Assembly (NCBI GenBank): GCA_963804245.1
Contig: CAWDPQ010000017.1
Location: forward strand, 186,001 to 250,000
Origin: CAWDPQ01 sp963804245
GTDB lineage: Bacteria > Acidobacteriota > Vicinamibacteria > Vicinamibacterales > 2-12-FULL-66-21
DNA length: 64,000 nt
Direction of reading: 5' to 3'
Part shown: positions 16,928 through 24,043 of the stretch, one piece after another
How positions within the stretch are numbered: position 1 is the first letter of the stretch
Layout: each line of letters begins with the position of its first letter
The notes under the pieces: model-generated
What the model saw: the letters and a program-made list of their open reading frames with translations, nothing else
Told to the model about the DNA's origin: nothing
The model's database searches: none
Program-made: the position numbers and the translations under genes

Positions 16928-18544
16928 ATGAGGTCGCCCGCCATGGCCGGGGTTCGGCGCAGCTATTGCACCGCGAGCCGAGGCGAGCGCAAATTGAAGG
17001 TCTTGCTTGTCGTTATCGACGCGGCTACGCCCCATGTCATCTGCCCGGCGATTCGCACTGGACGCCTGCGCGTCTTTCAGCGTTTAGCGGAGGCGGGTAA
17101 CCTCCACCAGGCATCAGTCAGCATCTTTCCTTCAATCACGCCGGCCGCGACCACGTCGATTATCACCGGCTGCTATCCGTCCGAGCACGGCATCGCCGGC
17201 GCATCGTGGTTCGACCAGACGCGGCAAGAGGTCGCCTACTACGGCGACGACTTCTGGGTCATTGCGCGGGAAGGCTTCGCGGAGTTCATTCGCGACTTCC
17301 TGCTGCGGCTGAATGGCGATCGTTTGCGCGCGCCGACTTTGTTCGAGATGGTCGAGCGCCATGGACGGCGCGCCGCCTGCCTGAACTATCTCGTGTTTCG
17401 CGGCAACGTACCGCACAGGGTACGTATCCCTGGACTGATCGCGGCGCTACCCGGCGTCCCGCTGTCGGAAACCGTTGAAGGGCCGTCGATACTGTGTCTC
17501 GGCGACTTCGTGGAATCGCCAACGATCCATCGACGAAAACTGGGCGGCAAGGGCGGTGCCATGCACCGCTTCGGCATGGACGATGCTTCGACCGGTGAGC
17601 TCCTGCGTGACTTGTGTGCGGCGGGTCCACTACCCGACTTCACGGTGGCCTATTTCGCCGACAATGACTATCGCAGTCATGAAGTCGGACCCTATGCGGC
17701 GCTCGATGTCGTCGCGCGCATCGACGCGATGCTCGGCGAGGCCTTCGACGCGGCGGGTGGTCTCGAGCGCGTGCTCGCCGAAACTTGCGTGATTGTCACG
17801 TCCGACCACGGTCACTGCGACGTCTTGCCGGCCCCGGCCGAAGCAGTGATCCGGCTCGATCGAATCCTGGCGAACTATCGTCAGGCCAAGCTCGGCGCCG
17901 CCTGGGGTTCGCGCGATGAGATCATGATCTGTCCGAACATGCGCGCGGCTCAAGTCTACATACGGAAGCCTACCCCTGAATTCGTCGAGCGGATTGCGAC
18001 CGACGCCCTCGCAGATTCGCGGGTCGATCAAGTCATCTGCCGGACGTCGATCGCAACGGGGCATGGGGCAGGTTATCGCGTGCGCACCGCGGGTGGGCGG
18101 CTCGAATTCACTCATGGCGGCGCGGGAAATGGCCATGTCGAGGATGCCTTCGGGGGCGCGTGGCGATGGACCGGCAATCCAGGAGCCCTCGGCCTGCAGC
18201 AGGATGGCCTCATGGTCGAATTCGAGGAGTATCCGAATGCCTTCGAACGGATTGCTGGTGCCCTCGACCTCGAACAAAGCGGCGAATTGTGGATCACGGC
18301 CCGGCCAGGCTGCGAGTTCGAGGTACCCGGTGGGAAGGCCCACGTCGGCGGTGCGTCGCACGGGGCGCTGCATGAACTGGACTCGTTGAGCCCGCTTATC
18401 GTCGCCGGCGGTCCCGATACCCTGAAGCTCCCGCGCAACGTTCGGTCAGTCGACGTCGCTCCGCTCTGCATGCAGCTGCTCGGACTCCCGATGCGTTATC
18501 GGCCTGGCGATCCGCGACCGGGCCCGCTGCGCGACCCCGTCTGA
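16928..18544 (+). CDS. Alkaline-phosphatase-superfamily hydrolase (type I phosphodiesterase/nucleotide pyrophosphatase-like)
   Basis: The core begins LKVLLVVIDAATPHVI, with the metal-binding Asp, followed by FPSITPAATTSIITGCYPSE, which holds the Thr nucleophile region and HGIAG. Later come DNDYRSHEVGP and TSDHGHCDV, the Asp-His metal ligands of the AP superfamily. Length 538 residues fits phosphodiesterase/phosphoglycerate-mutase-like members. No signal peptide is clear. The start is uncertain: an ATG at 16928 is given, but a TTG directly before KVLLVVIDA with GAGGCGAG upstream is also possible. The substrate cannot be read from sequence; phosphodiesters or phosphonates are plausible. Confidence 0.82.
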   Translation: MRSPAMAGVRRSYCTASRGERKLKVLLVVIDAATPHVICPAIRTGRLRVFQRLAEAGNLHQASVSIFPSITPAATTSIITGCYPSEHGIAGASWFDQTRQEVAYYGDDFWVIAREGFAEFIRDFLLRLNGDRLRAPTLFEMVERHGRRAACLNYLVFRGNVPHRVRIPGLIAALPGVPLSETVEGPSILCLGDFVESPTIHRRKLGGKGGAMHRFGMDDASTGELLRDLCAAGPLPDFTVAYFADNDYRSHEVGPYAALDVVARIDAMLGEAFDAAGGLERVLAETCVIVTSDHGHCDVLPAPAEAVIRLDRILANYRQAKLGAAWGSRDEIMICPNMRAAQVYIRKPTPEFVERIATDALADSRVDQVICRTSIATGHGAGYRVRTAGGRLEFTHGGAGNGHVEDAFGGAWRWTGNPGALGLQQDGLMVEFEEYPNAFERIAGALDLEQSGELWITARPGCEFEVPGGKAHVGGASHGALHELDSLSPLIVAGGPDTLKLPRNVRSVDVAPLCMQLLGLPMRYRPGDPRPGPLRDPV

Positions 18545-18559
18545 CAAGTACAATGAGGT

Positions 18560-19138
18560 GTGTCGAGCGCGAACCCTATCACCGAATTTCTCAATGCGAT
18601 CGAACGGGCGGCTGCTCGTCAGGTGGACACCGCACCCGTTGCGCTGGCGACGGCTGACGCCGAGGGCCGCCCCTCGGTCCGGATGGTATTGCTGCGCGGC
18701 GCAGACGAGCGCGGCTTCGTCTTCCACACGAACTACAACAGCCGGAAGGCCGGAGAGCTGGCGGCCAATCCGCACGCTGCCCTTTGCTTCCACTGGCCCA
18801 CGCTCGAGGAACAGATTCGGGTTGAGGGTCGAATCGAGCGTTTGCCCTCGTCCGAGTCCGACGCCTATTTCGTCACACGCCCGCGGGGGAGCCAGCTTGG
18901 CGCCTGGGCTTCAGAGCAGAGCATGGTCCTTCCCTCTCGCGAGACACTCGAAGAGCAATACCGGGCCATCGAACGCCGATTCGAAGGCTCGCCGGTACCC
19001 CGACCGCCGTTCTGGGGAGGTTTCCGCCTGGTGCCGGAGCGCATCGAATTCTGGTTCGGACGTCCCGATCGTCTTCACGATCGTTTGAGCTACACGCGTG
19101 AAGCGGGCGGCTGGCGGATCGAACGGTTGTATCCCTGA
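18560..19138 (+). CDS. pdxH: Pyridoxamine 5'-phosphate oxidase
   Basis: The 192-residue product matches PdxH over its whole length: FMN-binding RPSVRMVLLRG, FHTNYNSRKAGELAANP, LCFHWPTLEEQIRVEG, the QLGAWASEQS motif, and the C-terminal FWGGFRLVPERIEFWFGRPD and RLHDRLSY. The enzyme oxidises pyridoxamine or pyridoxine phosphate to pyridoxal phosphate with FMN and oxygen. A GTG at 18560 is the only start giving the full N-terminus (SSANPITEFLNAIE). It lies 15 bases after the AP-superfamily gene and just before a PLP-dependent aminotransferase, which would use its product; co-transcription is likely. Confidence 0.95.
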   Translation: MSSANPITEFLNAIERAAARQVDTAPVALATADAEGRPSVRMVLLRGADERGFVFHTNYNSRKAGELAANPHAALCFHWPTLEEQIRVEGRIERLPSSESDAYFVTRPRGSQLGAWASEQSMVLPSRETLEEQYRAIERRFEGSPVPRPPFWGGFRLVPERIEFWFGRPDRLHDRLSYTREAGGWRIERLYP

Positions 19139-19166
19139 CGGATCGTCCAACTCCCAAACCTGAGTG

Positions 19167-20243
19167 ATGCACTTCGAAGCACCATACATTCAATGGGCGA
19201 AGACGCGCCCCGATGCGCGGTACGACCTTGCGCTGAGCAACATCCTCACCTGCACGTTGGACGATCTCCCCGGAGCTCACGACGCGCTCGAGTTGGCGGG
19301 GCGGAACGATCAGGGCTACGAGCCACTGCTCGAGGCCATCGCCAAACGCTACGGTGTCGAACCTGCGCAAGTGACCGCGGCCGCCGGCACGTCCGGGGCA
19401 AACTTCCTCGTTTTCGCGGCGCTGCTCGAGCCCGGCGACGAAGTACTGGTTGAACGGCCGGGATACGATGCGTTGACCGCCGCGGCGCAGACCTTCGCCG
19501 CACGATTGACGCGCTTCGATCGCTCGTTCGACGACGGCTACATGCTCGATCCAGATCGCGTGGAATCGGCCATCACCCCACGCACGAAACTCATCGTCAT
19601 CACCAGCCCGCACAACCCTACCGGCGCCGTCGCTGATGGCGCTTCGCTGCGCGCAGTTGGTCGGATGGCGGAACAGGTCGGGGCCCACGTCCTGGTCGAC
19701 GAGGTCTATCTGGACATGGTCGACACGTCCAGGCCGCCCAGTGCCACGGTGGACGACAACTTCATCACGACGAGTAGTCTGACCAAATCGTACGGGCTGG
19801 CAGGTTTGCGATGTGGATGGGCCTTGTCGTCGGAGGCGACCGCGCAACGTCTGCGCCGGGTGCGGGACATCGTGGACGGCGGAGGATCGATTCTGACGGA
19901 GCGGCTCGGCGTCCTTGCTTTCCAGCACCTCGATCGATTGATCGAGCGGGCGCAGGCACTGCTCGGCATGAACGGAGAGCTCGTCCGCAACGCGCTCAGC
20001 AACCAGCACGCGCTCGAATGGGTCGACCCTGCGGCCGGCACCGTCGTGTTCCCTCGCATTGCCGGCGTCGCCGACGCCAGCCGCTTTGTCGAGCGCCTGC
20101 TCGCGGAACGCCAAACGGCCGTCGTTCCGGGACGATTGTTCGAATCCCCCTCCCACTTCCGCCTCGGCTTCGGCGGTACTACCGAAAGCGTCAGGAACGG
20201 CCTCGACGCTCTGACGGCAGCCTTGAACGACCGCGCCTTTTGA
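19167..20243 (+). CDS. PLP-dependent class I/II aminotransferase
   Basis: The 358-residue product shows the fold-type I layout: AAGTSGANFLVFAALLEPGD for the phosphate-binding turn, SPHNPTG (Asn150), HVLVDEVYLD (Asp178, Tyr181) and SSLTKSYGLAGLRCGW with the Schiff-base Lys207. A conserved Arg near the end (HFRLGFGG) would bind the substrate carboxylate. The closest resemblance is to aspartate/alanine-type or HisC-like enzymes; substrate not assignable. A GTG three bases upstream overlaps in frame; I take the ATG at 19167. The pdxH gene directly upstream supplies the cofactor. Confidence 0.88.
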   Translation: MHFEAPYIQWAKTRPDARYDLALSNILTCTLDDLPGAHDALELAGRNDQGYEPLLEAIAKRYGVEPAQVTAAAGTSGANFLVFAALLEPGDEVLVERPGYDALTAAAQTFAARLTRFDRSFDDGYMLDPDRVESAITPRTKLIVITSPHNPTGAVADGASLRAVGRMAEQVGAHVLVDEVYLDMVDTSRPPSATVDDNFITTSSLTKSYGLAGLRCGWALSSEATAQRLRRVRDIVDGGGSILTERLGVLAFQHLDRLIERAQALLGMNGELVRNALSNQHALEWVDPAAGTVVFPRIAGVADASRFVERLLAERQTAVVPGRLFESPSHFRLGFGGTTESVRNGLDALTAALNDRAF

Positions 20244-20275
20244 GCCTCATCGGTTCCGCTTTGCGCATTCCTAGT

Positions 20276-20295
20276 CTTCCGCCTGAAGGCGGAAG
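20276..20295. terminator. Hairpin between convergent genes
   Basis: A perfect 8-base stem (CTTCCGCC with GGCGGAAG) closes a TGAA loop between the stops of the aminotransferase and amidase genes. No U-tract follows on either strand, so it may be a bidirectional stem-type terminator or a small dispersed palindrome. A near copy lies at 43963-43978, again between convergent genes. Confidence 0.5.
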
Positions 20296-20313
20296 CCACG
20301 GCAGAAGCGTGAA

Positions 20314-21942
20314 CTACTGTTTCGCTGGAATCGTTGCGAGAAACCGCGGTGGCTTGCGATGTTTCGTGGCTTGCTCGTACGCGAAAGCCAAAGCGATCAA
20401 TCGTGCTTCGCTCCAGGCGGGGCCGATGAACGAGATCCCTACCGGCAAGCCGTACACGTCGCCCGCGGGCACCGTTACATTGGGATAACCGGCCACCGCC
20501 GCGGGAGTCGAGCTCGCTCCGAGGACATGATCGCCGTTCACGAGATCGGTCGGCCACGCGGGGCTGCCGGTCGGCGCGACAATGGCGTCCAGCTTGTGAC
20601 GAGAGATCACGGCGTCGATGCCCAGCGTCCGCGCGCGACTGCGACAAGTCGTCAGCGCCCGGCGATAGGCCGGTGACGTCAGCGCTCCTTTCTTCTGCGC
20701 CATCACCATGATCTCCTGACCGAAGTACGGCATTTCTCGTGCCTTCTCCCGCTCGTTGAACGCAATCACCGATTCGAGCGAACGGTGAGGTGCCGTGGCA
20801 GGCAGACCTCCAAGATATTTGTTCAGGTCTTCCTTGAATTCGTAAAGGAGCACCTCGAACTCGCAATCATCGAGCTGGGCGGCAGTTGGAATGTCGGCGG
20901 GATCGATCACGGTGGCACCGAGCGTCTTCATTTCCAGGATCGCGGCTTCGATCAACTTGTCAGTGGCGGGACTGTAGCCAAAGTACCGTTTGCGGGCGAC
21001 GCCGATGCGTGCCCCTTTGAGCGCACTGGGATCGAGAGCGGCGCTCAGACGATTCAATGGTTTGGCCGCGCCCGCGCTGTGTGTGGCGCTGTCGTCCGGA
21101 TCGCGCCCGGCCATGCCTTCCAGCAGTGCCGCCGCATCTGCGACCGTCCTGGCCATCGGCCCCGCGGTGTCCTGCGTGTGTGAAATCGGAATGATGCCCG
21201 ATCGGCTGACGCGCCCCACCGTCGGCTTGATGCCGACGAGGCCCGACACCGCCGATGGACAAACGATCGAGCCGTCGGTCTCGGTGCCAACGCCAGCGGC
21301 CGCGAGGTTCGCCGCAACAGCTGTTCCTGTTCCCGAGCTCGAGCCGCACGGATTGCGGTCGAGGGCGTAAGCATTCTTCACCTGCCCGCCGCGACCGCTC
21401 CAGCCGCTGCTGGATTTCGTCGATCGGAAGTTGGCCCACTCACTGAGGCTGGTCTTGGCGATGATGACGGCACCTGCGGCGCGCAGACGTTCGACCGCAA
21501 ACGCATCGCGCTGTGCAATCGAACCCTCGAGCGCCAGCGATCCTGCGGTCGTCGTCATCCGGTCCGCCGTGTCGATGTTGTCCTTGACGACGATCGGGAT
21601 CCCGTGGAGCGGCCCGCGCACGCCTTTGGCTTTCCGCTCGACGTCGAGGGCGTCGGCTATCGCCAGCGCGTCGGGATTGGTCTCGCTGATCGAACGCAGC
21701 TGCGGACCGCCGCGATCGATCCGCTCGATGCGCTGCAGATACAACTGCGTCAACTGACGCGATGAGTACCGGCCCTTCGTCATCCCGTCCTGTAGTTGCG
21801 CGATTGTCAGTTCGTTCAACTCGAACGATTCGTTTTGAATCGCCGCCGAAGCGGTTGTGTGTGTCGGAAGCCTCCACAAAGGAGCCGTAAACGTCAGGCA
21901 GATGCCGCAGCCAGCAAGAAGGAGAGCATGTATCCGGCGCAT
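20314..21942 (-). CDS. Secreted amidase (amidase signature family)
   Basis: This 542-residue enzyme has the full Ser-cisSer-Lys triad: K120 in GIPIVVKDNID, the cis-Ser in NPCGSSSGTGTAVA (about 202) and the nucleophile S225 in TETDGSIVCP. The C-terminus has the usual VTVPAGDVYGLPVGISFIGP. An N-terminal hydrophobic stretch (HALLLAGCGICLTFTAPL) suggests export or anchoring, which is common for the peptide- or aryl-amidases of this family in soil bacteria. It hydrolyses an amide to acid and ammonia; the natural substrate is not predictable. It converges with the aminotransferase gene and has no operon partner. Confidence 0.92.
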   Translation of the reverse strand: MRRIHALLLAGCGICLTFTAPLWRLPTHTTASAAIQNESFELNELTIAQLQDGMTKGRYSSRQLTQLYLQRIERIDRGGPQLRSISETNPDALAIADALDVERKAKGVRGPLHGIPIVVKDNIDTADRMTTTAGSLALEGSIAQRDAFAVERLRAAGAVIIAKTSLSEWANFRSTKSSSGWSGRGGQVKNAYALDRNPCGSSSGTGTAVAANLAAAGVGTETDGSIVCPSAVSGLVGIKPTVGRVSRSGIIPISHTQDTAGPMARTVADAAALLEGMAGRDPDDSATHSAGAAKPLNRLSAALDPSALKGARIGVARKRYFGYSPATDKLIEAAILEMKTLGATVIDPADIPTAAQLDDCEFEVLLYEFKEDLNKYLGGLPATAPHRSLESVIAFNEREKAREMPYFGQEIMVMAQKKGALTSPAYRRALTTCRSRARTLGIDAVISRHKLDAIVAPTGSPAWPTDLVNGDHVLGASSTPAAVAGYPNVTVPAGDVYGLPVGISFIGPAWSEARLIALAFAYEQATKHRKPPRFLATIPAKQ

Positions 21943-21960
21943 GCCGGAAGGCTAACAGAA

Positions 21961-22075
21961 CTGGGGAACTGGGGAACTGGGGAACTGGGGAACGGGGCTG
22001 GGGAACTGGGGAACTGGGGCTGGGGAACTGAGGCAGCCTCAGCCGGCTGGACGCTGAAAGCTGGCGGCTGGAAGC
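21961..22075. repeat. GGGGAACTGG tandem array
   Basis: At least seven degenerate copies of a ten-base unit (GGGGAACTGG) stand directly behind the amidase start, followed by units of the AGCTGG type (CTGGCGGCTGGAAGCTGG). The same unit occurs at 9609-9685 and 48733-48811. No frame is coding. It forms the space between two minus-strand genes. Confidence 0.8.
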
Positions 22076-22079
22076 TGGT

Positions 22080-22752
22080 TTACGCCGACAGGCGGTCGAC
22101 GATGGCGCGCCAGGTGCGGGCGGCGGGCGTCGAGTCGGACTCGAGCGCTGCGCCGCAGAGCAGCGACTGGCTGTCGGCAGACGGATACGACCAGACAGGC
22201 TGCACGGGCAGTTGCAGACCGATGCCAGCCACTTCAACCTCGAACGTGGATGGCAGTGAGCCGCCGCTGGCGATCTCCAGACGGAGGCCGCCGTAGCAGA
22301 CATCGACCACGGCTGCCGGTTTGCCGGCGGCCACGACCCTGAATCCGCCGAGCACACGCTTGCGCGGCCACCGCCGCTGACGTCGCACGTTGGTCAACGT
22401 CCGCGCGACCGTGCGGAGAAACTCGGTGGGCATGACGGGCTTGCGGACGAACACCGCATTGTGCCGGCTGGCTTCGAGCTCAATCAAGGGTTCGTCATAC
22501 CCGCTGATGATGACGATCTCCGTGTCGGGATGTTCCGCCCTGACCTGCATCACCAGATGAAGGCCGTTGAACCCGCGCAGGCGAACATCGGTCACCAGCA
22601 GGTCGAATGGTTCGAGTCCCAGCAGCCGTTTGGCGCTGTCGAAGGTCGACGCACCGGTCACGTGGTAGCCCGCTTCGCGGAGCAATTCCACGAAGCCCTC
22701 GAGGGCGTGCTCGTCGTCGTCCAGTACCGAGGATGCGATAGGGTAGCTTCAT
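22080..22752 (-). pseudogene. Response-regulator receiver plus PilZ domain protein, N-terminal frameshift
   Basis: A receiver domain occupies the first two thirds: VLDDDEHALEGFVELLREAG, phospho-acceptor Asp in DLLVTDVRL, and the Lys in VFVRKPV. A PilZ-like domain follows (RRWPRKRV...AAVVDVCYGGLRLEIASGG), which in other proteins binds cyclic-di-GMP; the RxxxR and (D/N)xSxxG motifs are only partly kept. The receiver frame has a stop codon just upstream and no good start, while an ATG at 22752 opens MKLPYRIL one frame off, exactly where a receiver should begin. One indel near 22730 would restore it. It may be a sequence error. Confidence 0.65.
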
Positions 22753-22901
22753 CGACCCGCTCAGGGGACTGCGCGCAAAGTGCGCCTGTAGGGCTGGCTG
22801 GCAAGCCCGGTGCCGCACTAAACTACGCTCCTTTCCCCGCATTTCACGCGGTTGCGCGCTCCGCTCGCTGCGAATTCGTAAGCGAACGGAAAGAGCTGAA
22901 A

Positions 22902-23264
22902 TCAGTGCACGACGGGTTGTGATGGGCGGGCGGCGGCGATCACCTGCGAGATTAATCGGTCCAGACGGGCCTGTTCGATCCGAAACGGTCCGGCCACCGC
23001 GGCCCCACTGGGGATCTCGATCGCAATCACCACACCTCCCGAAGCGGGCTCGACTATCCAGCTGAAACCACGCAGGGCCACGTAACGGTTCCCGGCGTGC
23101 GGATTGTTGGCCCGATCAATGGCCAGCAGGATCGCCTTGAGCACGCCCTCGACGTCCGCCTCAGTCCATCCTCCCGGTTCGTTGCCTGTATGCACGATGT
23201 GCTCGGTTACGGCGTAGTCCCGTTCTCGCAGCACTATCTCGACATCGAAGGTCGTTTCGCGCAT
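22902..23264 (-). CDS. Hypothetical protein (120 aa) next to enoyl-CoA hydratase
   Basis: The ATG at 23264 begins MRETTFDVEIVLRERDYAVT, two bases before the end of the upstream hydratase gene, so the pair is probably co-translated. The product is a small alpha-beta protein (EADVEGVLKAILLAIDRANN; YVALRGFSWIVEPASGGVVI) with no membrane span and no signal peptide. I do not recognise the family. The good codon structure and tight coupling make it a real gene. Confidence 0.65.
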   Translation of the reverse strand: MRETTFDVEIVLRERDYAVTEHIVHTGNEPGGWTEADVEGVLKAILLAIDRANNPHAGNRYVALRGFSWIVEPASGGVVIAIEIPSGAAVAGPFRIEQARLDRLISQVIAAARPSQPVVH

Positions 23265-23265
23265 G

Positions 23266-24039
23266 TTATCGGTCGGTCCACCTCGGCGGCCGCTTCTCCA
23301 GAAATGATGCGATCCCTTCGACCGCATCGCTGGTGCGCATGAGGCGGTCTAAGTATAGCCGCTCGAGCTCAGGCAGCGTCCGACGAACATGCGTCACGAG
23401 CGCCAAACGTGCCGCGGCTGCCGCGTGTTTCAACGACGCAGCAGACTTCGGCGCGAGGTGCTTCGCGAACCAACTGTCAACCACAGTATCGAGCGACGAG
23501 GCCGGTGCCATTAGGTCAATCAATCCAAGGGCCCGCCACTCGCTGGCCGATCGACTCTCACCAGTGATGATCGTGCGCAGCGCCTGCGCCCCGCCGACCT
23601 TGACTGGAAGCAAGGCGGCACCGGCCGGAGGAAAAACACCGAGGGCAATCTCCGGCAGGCCAAGCATCGCGTCGTCAGCGGCAAAAATGAAGTCGCACGC
23701 CAGCGCCAGCTCGAAACCACCGCCAAGACAGCGGCCCCGCACGACGGCAGCGGTTACGGCGGGGGCGTCGAGCAGATCCTCGATGAGCCGGTTCATCGCC
23801 GGAAGGACAGCGCCGATCTGATCGGGGGCGTGTTCGGGCACGCTTGCACCGTAGCTGAAGTCCTCTCCCACGCCTTCGAGGGTGATCAGTTTCAGGTGTG
23901 GGTTGGCCGCTACGGCATCGAGGCCGGAAGACAGTGCGGCGATGGTGTCCGCAGTAATGATGTTGCCCTTCGGATGCCACAGACGGAAGGCCGCCCGGGT
24001 GTGGTCGTCGTTGAATGAAATGGCGACCGGGGCGCTCAT
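23266..24039 (-). CDS. Enoyl-CoA hydratase/isomerase, cyclohexadiene-carbonyl-CoA hydratase-like
   Basis: The 257-residue protein is a crotonase: ITLEGVGEDFSYGASVPEHA, then GRCLGGGFELALACDFIFAA with the oxyanion-hole Gly, and MLGLPEIALGVFPPAGA. The wording FSYGASVEEH-type after the first oxyanion region resembles cyclohexa-1,5-diene-1-carbonyl-CoA hydratases of anaerobic benzoyl-CoA breakdown, where ordinary hydratases have FCAGADL. The rest of that pathway is not in the window, so this is a resemblance only. It is coupled to a small unknown gene (22902) and lies five bases after the SPATA20-like gene. Confidence 0.8.
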   Translation of the reverse strand: MSAPVAISFNDDHTRAAFRLWHPKGNIITADTIAALSSGLDAVAANPHLKLITLEGVGEDFSYGASVPEHAPDQIGAVLPAMNRLIEDLLDAPAVTAAVVRGRCLGGGFELALACDFIFAADDAMLGLPEIALGVFPPAGAALLPVKVGGAQALRTIITGESRSASEWRALGLIDLMAPASSLDTVVDSWFAKHLAPKSAASLKHAAAAARLALVTHVRRTLPELERLYLDRLMRTSDAVEGIASFLEKRPPRWTDR

Positions 24040-24043
24040 GCGC

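Noticed and set aside
18873..20156. Minus-strand frame of 427 codons
   Set aside because: It is antisense to pdxH and the aminotransferase gene, both strongly supported.
21961..22030. Possible CRISPR array
   Set aside because: Units are ten bases, contiguous and degenerate with no spacers, and no cas gene is present.
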